64,000 nucleotides of DNA from Pseudomonas chlororaphis. Its GTDB lineage: Bacteria; Pseudomonadota; Gammaproteobacteria; Pseudomonadales; Pseudomonadaceae. Under the pieces are notes generated by a model. That model was not told the DNA's origin, made no database searches, and saw only the letters and a list, made by a program, of their open reading frames with translations. Shown piece after piece: positions 60,034 to 64,000 of this stretch (within the stretch, counting starts at the first letter, position 1; every line of letters starts with the position of its first letter). Where the stretch lies: contig NZ_MSCT01000014.1 in assembly GCF_001921865.1 (NCBI RefSeq), forward strand, positions 62,001 through 126,000, written 5' to 3'. Both the position numbers and the translations under genes were made by a program.

Positions 60034-61251
60034 ATGCACCCGCAAAGACAACCTCTGCACAACGAGCTCCACGCCCGCCCTTCCCTGTATTTCGACGAGC
60101 CGGCCCATGTGTTCCACCTGGCCTTCCTCGGCGACGCCCCTGAGTGCAACGCCCTGCTGCAACGCTGCTGCTCCGAGCCGTTCGACCCGCACGCCGCCCA
60201 GGGCATTACCCGGCTCGACGGCCACCCGCTGAAGTGGGAGCGCCACGCCGAGTTCGTCACCCTGACCCTGGTGGTCGCCGCGCCCGACGGCGAACCGTGC
60301 TGGACCTCGCTGCCCGCGGCGCTGGCGGAGCGGATCGAGCCGCACCGCGGGCAGTTGATCAATTCGGTGCAGATCGTGGTGCGCGGCGAAGCCGGCCTGG
60401 AGCTTGCCGACTACGGTTTCAAGGACCCCTGCGGCTCGTCCGTGGGCGGCGGCGATGCGTTGGTCTGGAGCGATTTCCGGCTCGCCGCAGACGGCAGCAA
60501 CCGCCTGCTGTTCATCAACCGACGCCTCAATGCCTACCGCCAGGGGCGGATGATCCGCCGGCTGCTGGAAATCGAGACCTACCGGATGATGGCCTCGTTG
60601 TCCCTGACCACGGCCAAGCACCTGAGCGCGCAACTGGATGCCTTCGACAAGACCCTGGTCAGCCTGTCGGAGCGCAACGCCGAGGCCGGCAGCGGCGACG
60701 CCAAGGCCCTGCTGGCGGATATCTCCAGCCTCTCGGCGCAGCTGGTCAGCAACACCGCGAAAACCCGTCATCGCTTCAGCGCCATCCAGGCCTACGCGCA
60801 ACTGGTGTTCGAGCGCCTGGGCGAACTGCGGGAAAGCCATCTCGGCGATTGCCAGCGCCTGGGAGTGTTTATCGAGCGGCGCTTCAAGCCCACCGTGCGC
60901 TACTGCGCCGCCACCGAACAACGCCTGGAGCACCTGGCCAAGGGCGTGGCCAACCTGGGCGACCTGTTGCAGGCCCGGGTGCAGGTGGAAATGGAGGAGC
61001 AGAACGCGGAAATCCTCAAGAGCCTGAACGCCCGCGCCGACGCCCAGATCAAGATCCAGCGGGCCGTGGAAGGCCTGTCGATCATCGCCATCACCTACTA
61101 CCTGTTGAATCTGCTGAAGCTGGTTTATTCCGGCGTGCACCTGCTCGGCGTCGAGATCGACCCACGGCCGGCGATGCTCGGCATGGCGCCCTTGGCGATT
61201 GCGATCCTGGCGCTGATCCTGGTCAGGATCAGGCAAGCCAAGGCGCACTGA
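60034..61251 (+). CDS. DUF3422 family membrane protein
   Basis: 405 residues beginning MHPQRQPLHNELHARPSLYF, the DUF3422 signature, with an Arg/Leu-rich helical middle (RRLLEIETYRMMASLSLTTAKHL) and a predicted coiled-coil, then two C-terminal TM helices (SIIAITYYLLNLLKLVYSG and MAPLAIAILALILVRI). Length matches the family. Function unknown; it looks like an inner-membrane protein with a large cytosolic part. Confidence 0.88.
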   Translation: MHPQRQPLHNELHARPSLYFDEPAHVFHLAFLGDAPECNALLQRCCSEPFDPHAAQGITRLDGHPLKWERHAEFVTLTLVVAAPDGEPCWTSLPAALAERIEPHRGQLINSVQIVVRGEAGLELADYGFKDPCGSSVGGGDALVWSDFRLAADGSNRLLFINRRLNAYRQGRMIRRLLEIETYRMMASLSLTTAKHLSAQLDAFDKTLVSLSERNAEAGSGDAKALLADISSLSAQLVSNTAKTRHRFSAIQAYAQLVFERLGELRESHLGDCQRLGVFIERRFKPTVRYCAATEQRLEHLAKGVANLGDLLQARVQVEMEEQNAEILKSLNARADAQIKIQRAVEGLSIIAITYYLLNLLKLVYSGVHLLGVEIDPRPAMLGMAPLAIAILALILVRIRQAKAH

Positions 61252-61331
61252 GTGGCCTGTCCACCAGCTTCAGCGGCGCGGGCAGCGACCCGGCTGGTAG
61301 ATAAGCCGCCGGACGATTCGCATCGGACGCT

Positions 61332-62351
61332 TCAAAGATAATTGAGGATAAAGGTCAGCGAGCCATCGGCCTTGCCGCCGGAGACGTTGCTGCCGATCTG
61401 GATATAACGGGCCGCCAGCTTTATCGAATTGACGCCGTTTTCCGCCGTCCCCAATGCCTGGCGCTGGCCCAGGGGCATGGGCGTAGGGCTGGCCTTGGAA
61501 GCATCCAGGATCTGGATGCCCACGCCCCTGGCCGACTGTCCGGAAGACGTCAATCTGATGGTGCCCGGATAGCCGCTGACCTGGGAGGTATTGTCGAGCG
61601 TCAGGTTGACCCTCGCCCCGGCATCGCAACGCAGGTCGATGGAAAACCCTTTCTCCGGCGTACTGCTTCCCGCACCGCGAAAAGCACCGATATCGACACG
61701 CCCCATCTTGACCAGGATGCTGTTCTTGACCAGGGAGCACGACGCGACCGCGACCTGGACCGTTGAAAACGAGAAACTGTTCAGGGTCTGATCGTAGAGC
61801 CCACCCAAAGCAGAGCTGGGGCGGGTCATGACCGAGAAGTTCGGAAACCGGAAACTCCCCCCGGCAATATCCCCCAACTTGATCAACTCGAACGTGTGCT
61901 GGAGAGTGTAATAGCGCGTCCCGCCCAGATACGGAAAACCAAACTCAGTCACAGGGGTTGAGTTGTTGAGGCCCGTATTGCTGAGCGAATAACGCCCCCC
62001 ATTGGGCTCCGCCAGGGTCCATCTCAAACCGACTCCGTTGACCCCCGTCAAAAACGTCTCCCGACTAAGACCCACCGCCACATTGGAAGGCGACTTGAAG
62101 TATTGAGCGCTCCACCCGGTCGGAAAGAAAATATTGTTGCAACTCATCGCGGCTTTGACTTCGACGGAAGCCAGTACCCCACCAACGGCAAGATCCCGTT
62201 GCGCGGTGATCGTGGCCGGCAAGGGAACGCTGACGACAGAGGAGCCCACGGGGCGGCAGACGTCAGCAAGGGCAGCGGCTGAGATTTGAGGAAACATGCC
62301 GCCTGGAATGATAAGGAATACCGCCAACCTACTGAGTCTGCACGCGTTCAA
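61332..62351 (-). CDS. Fimbrial tip-adhesin-like protein, orphan
   Basis: 339 residues from a TTG with GGGGG upstream. Signal peptide (LAVFLIIPGGMFPQISAAALA), an N-terminal lectin-like region with paired Cys, and a C-terminal pilin domain with Cys pair and the donor-strand end (GKADGSLTFILNYL). It resembles type 1 fimbrial adhesins. No chaperone, usher or major pilin gene lies within the window on either side. Codon use and the upstream 200 bases are more AT-rich than neighbours, which suggests transfer. An internal ATG at MFPQIS is an unlikely alternative start. Confidence 0.78.
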   Translation of the reverse strand: MNACRLSRLAVFLIIPGGMFPQISAAALADVCRPVGSSVVSVPLPATITAQRDLAVGGVLASVEVKAAMSCNNIFFPTGWSAQYFKSPSNVAVGLSRETFLTGVNGVGLRWTLAEPNGGRYSLSNTGLNNSTPVTEFGFPYLGGTRYYTLQHTFELIKLGDIAGGSFRFPNFSVMTRPSSALGGLYDQTLNSFSFSTVQVAVASCSLVKNSILVKMGRVDIGAFRGAGSSTPEKGFSIDLRCDAGARVNLTLDNTSQVSGYPGTIRLTSSGQSARGVGIQILDASKASPTPMPLGQRQALGTAENGVNSIKLAARYIQIGSNVSGGKADGSLTFILNYL

Positions 62352-62586
62352 TAGAAGCCCCCTAAACCGAAAATATAATTATTCGAGCGAAGGATTTTGA
62401 CTGGCCATTCCTACAACAGATATCAGACTTATCCGAAAGAAATCTTCATTTTTCACAATCATAAAATGTTCATTTGACAACTTCCGCCACGGTCACTAAA
62501 GCCACCATTCAGGTACCGGTTGCCGTCTGCTAACGTCAGCCCGACGCGCCTTGCCGCTCCGCTCAGCCACCACCCTGGACCTCGAC

Positions 62587-63258
62587 ATGCCCACTCCCGA
62601 ATCCGCTCTGCTGCACAGCTGGCAACACAACGCCCAGGCCTGGATCGACGCGGTCCGCGGCGGCGCCATCGCCAGCCGCGTCGAGGTCACCGACCAGGCC
62701 ATTCTCCTGGCGGCGCTGAGCCGTCAACCCGAACGCGTGCTCGACCTCGGCTGCGGCGAGGGCTGGCTGCTGCGGGCCCTGGCCCAGCGGGGCATCGAGG
62801 CGGTCGGCGTGGACGGCGACGCGACGCTGGTCGAGGCGGCGCGGGCGGCGGGCTCCGCGCCGGTGCACCTGGCCAGCTATGAGCAACTGGTCGAGGCCCG
62901 GGTCGACATCGGCCGCGGCTACGACCTGATCTGCGCCAACTTCGCCCTGCTGCACCAGGACATCATCCCGTTGCTGGCGGCCCTGCACGCCCTGCTCGCC
63001 CCCGGCGGCGCGCTGACGATCCAGACGCTGCACCCCTGGGCCGCGGCAGCGGGCGACTATCAGGACGGCTGGCGCGAAGAAACGTTCGCCGGGTTCAAGG
63101 GCCAGTGGCAGCCCATGCCGTGGTACATGCGGACCCTCTCCAGCTGGCTGAATGCCCTGGACATGGCGGGCTTCCGGCTGGCCGCCCTGCAAGAGCCGCA
63201 GCACCCGCAAAGCCCCGTGCCGCAATCGTTGTTGCTGGTGGCCGAACCGCGAAGCTAG
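62587..63258 (+). CDS. Class I SAM-dependent methyltransferase
   Basis: 223 residues from ATG at MPTPESALLHSW. The Rossmann motif I VLDLGCGEGWLL, Asp in motif II (VGVDGD) and motif IV (DLICANFALLHQD) are clear. No family-specific sign of the substrate. It converges with the TrmK-like gene 12 bases away. Confidence 0.82.
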   Translation: MPTPESALLHSWQHNAQAWIDAVRGGAIASRVEVTDQAILLAALSRQPERVLDLGCGEGWLLRALAQRGIEAVGVDGDATLVEAARAAGSAPVHLASYEQLVEARVDIGRGYDLICANFALLHQDIIPLLAALHALLAPGGALTIQTLHPWAAAAGDYQDGWREETFAGFKGQWQPMPWYMRTLSSWLNALDMAGFRLAALQEPQHPQSPVPQSLLLVAEPRS

Positions 63259-63270
63259 GCCCGCGTAACT

Positions 63271-63966
63271 TCACGCCAGCAGTTCGACGATCCACTCGAC
63301 CTGGCGGGCGAGGTCTCGGGCCTTCTGTTCGGGCACCGCCTGCCCCATCCGCGCGAACTGGCCCAGGGTCTTCTGCTTGAGGCGCAGCAGGCGCTGCCAC
63401 TTGGCCAGGAAGACCGGGCTGCGGGCCTGCATCTGCAACGGGCCGAAGTACAGCTCCTGGTCGGTATAACTCACCTGCCCGGCGCGCTCGGCGACGATGA
63501 TTTCGTAATAGAAGCGGTTTTCCCGCAGCACGTCCTCGAAGAGGATGCGGTAGCCGTGGTCCATCAGCCATTGGCGCAGCGGCTGCTCGCCGCCGTTGGG
63601 TTGCAGGATCAGGCGCTCATCGCCGCGCAGATAGGCTTTGCCGCTGTCGAGGATGTCGCGAATCGTCTCGCCGCCCATGCCGCACAGGCTGACCGCGGTG
63701 ATGCCGTCCGCCGGCTCGATCGCCGCCAGGCCGTCGGCCAAACGCACGCTGATGGAGTGTTCCAGGCCGCTGTCGCGCACGCTGCGTTCGGCCGCGTGGA
63801 ACGGCGTCAACGCCACCTCGCCGGCCACCGCGGCGGCGATGGCACCACGGCGCAGCAAGGCCACCGGCAGGTAACCGTGATCCGAGCCGATATCGGCCAG
63901 GCGCGCGCCGGCCGGCACCTGCGCCGCCACGCGCTCCAGGCGTATGGATAATGTCTGTTGGTTCAA
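63271..63966 (-). CDS. trmK: tRNA (adenine-N1)-methyltransferase TrmK-like
   Basis: 231 residues. TrmK/DUF633 signs are RLADIGSDHGYLPVALL, LCGMGGETIRDIL and LILQPNGGEQPLRQWLMDHGY. Homologues methylate A22 of tRNA. The gene begins 34 bases from the right edge; its upstream region is outside the window. Confidence 0.88.
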   Translation of the reverse strand: MNQQTLSIRLERVAAQVPAGARLADIGSDHGYLPVALLRRGAIAAAVAGEVALTPFHAAERSVRDSGLEHSISVRLADGLAAIEPADGITAVSLCGMGGETIRDILDSGKAYLRGDERLILQPNGGEQPLRQWLMDHGYRILFEDVLRENRFYYEIIVAERAGQVSYTDQELYFGPLQMQARSPVFLAKWQRLLRLKQKTLGQFARMGQAVPEQKARDLARQVEWIVELLA

Positions 63967-64000
63967 CGGCCGCCCCTTTTGTTACGAACGTCCAGCGCCT

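Noticed and set aside
1..64000. tRNA, rRNA, integrase or transposase genes
   Set aside because: I saw no cloverleaf-like sequence, rRNA stretch or recombinase motif in the window.

Overview
The window is a high-GC Pseudomonas chromosome segment. Gene content and protein sequences resemble the P. fluorescens lineage: narK1K2GHJI order as in P. aeruginosa, SoxR, FecIR-type iron signalling, Fep-like ABC genes, and REP/REPIN repeats with GTAGGAGC and GTAGCCGCTGCCGAG cores. The organism is a facultative denitrifier; respiratory nitrate reductase and NO reductase are present. No nitrite reductase (nirS/nirK) or N2O reductase (nosZ) gene lies in this 64 kb.

Layout. 1-3.2 kb: a DUF1302/DUF1329 pair, the first cut by the window edge. 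3.3-8.6 kb: a small DUF3079 protein and a two-gene RND efflux pump divergent from soxR. 8.6-17.1 kb: iron or metal-chelate uptake (fepBDG divergent from fepC over a Fur box), an IclR regulator, a TonB-dependent receptor and an NtaA/SnaA-type flavin monooxygenase. 17.2-20.1 kb: class III ribonucleotide reductase, with the glycyl-radical segment of NrdD encoded as a separate 55-residue gene. 20.2-21.0 kb: a long inverted repeat with a nested REPIN. 21-35 kb: narK1-narK2-narGHJI-PPIase-moaA on the minus strand, divergent from narXL. 35-42 kb: a second Crp/Fnr regulator (DnrE-like), ubiUVT for O2-independent ubiquinone synthesis, moaB-moeA, a pdxH paralogue and a NorR-like protein without an AAA+ domain. 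42-53.4 kb: nnrS, dnr, dnrP, norD, norCB, norEF, nirQ, a HemN homologue without radical-SAM cysteines, and two related four-helix membrane proteins. 53.5-64 kb: a WD40-like unknown protein, a FecI/FecR/TonB-receptor system, a decayed cytochrome b561 gene, DUF3422, an orphan fimbrial adhesin and two methyltransferases.

The 20-53 kb block reads as one anaerobic regulon. FNR-type boxes (TTGAY-N4-RTCAA) precede narK1, ubiU, pdxH, norC, nirQ, the HemN-like gene, one CopD-like gene and, more weakly, nnrS and the NorR-like gene; one also precedes the distant DUF3079 gene. Seven of them lie 64-97 bases upstream of the start codon. A second set of 7-2-7 sites of the NarL type (TACCTCT-like heptamers) precedes narK1, narX, the dnrE-like gene and moaB. 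Nitrate sensing by NarXL would therefore drive nitrate reductase, molybdenum cofactor genes and a DNR regulator, while ANR/DNR drive NO reduction, heme and quinone functions. The most unusual items are the AAA+-less NorR homologue with a changed GAF metal site, the HemN pseudoenzyme in the nor cluster, the split NrdD, and the placement of an O2-using PdxH and a DUF3079 protein behind anaerobic boxes.
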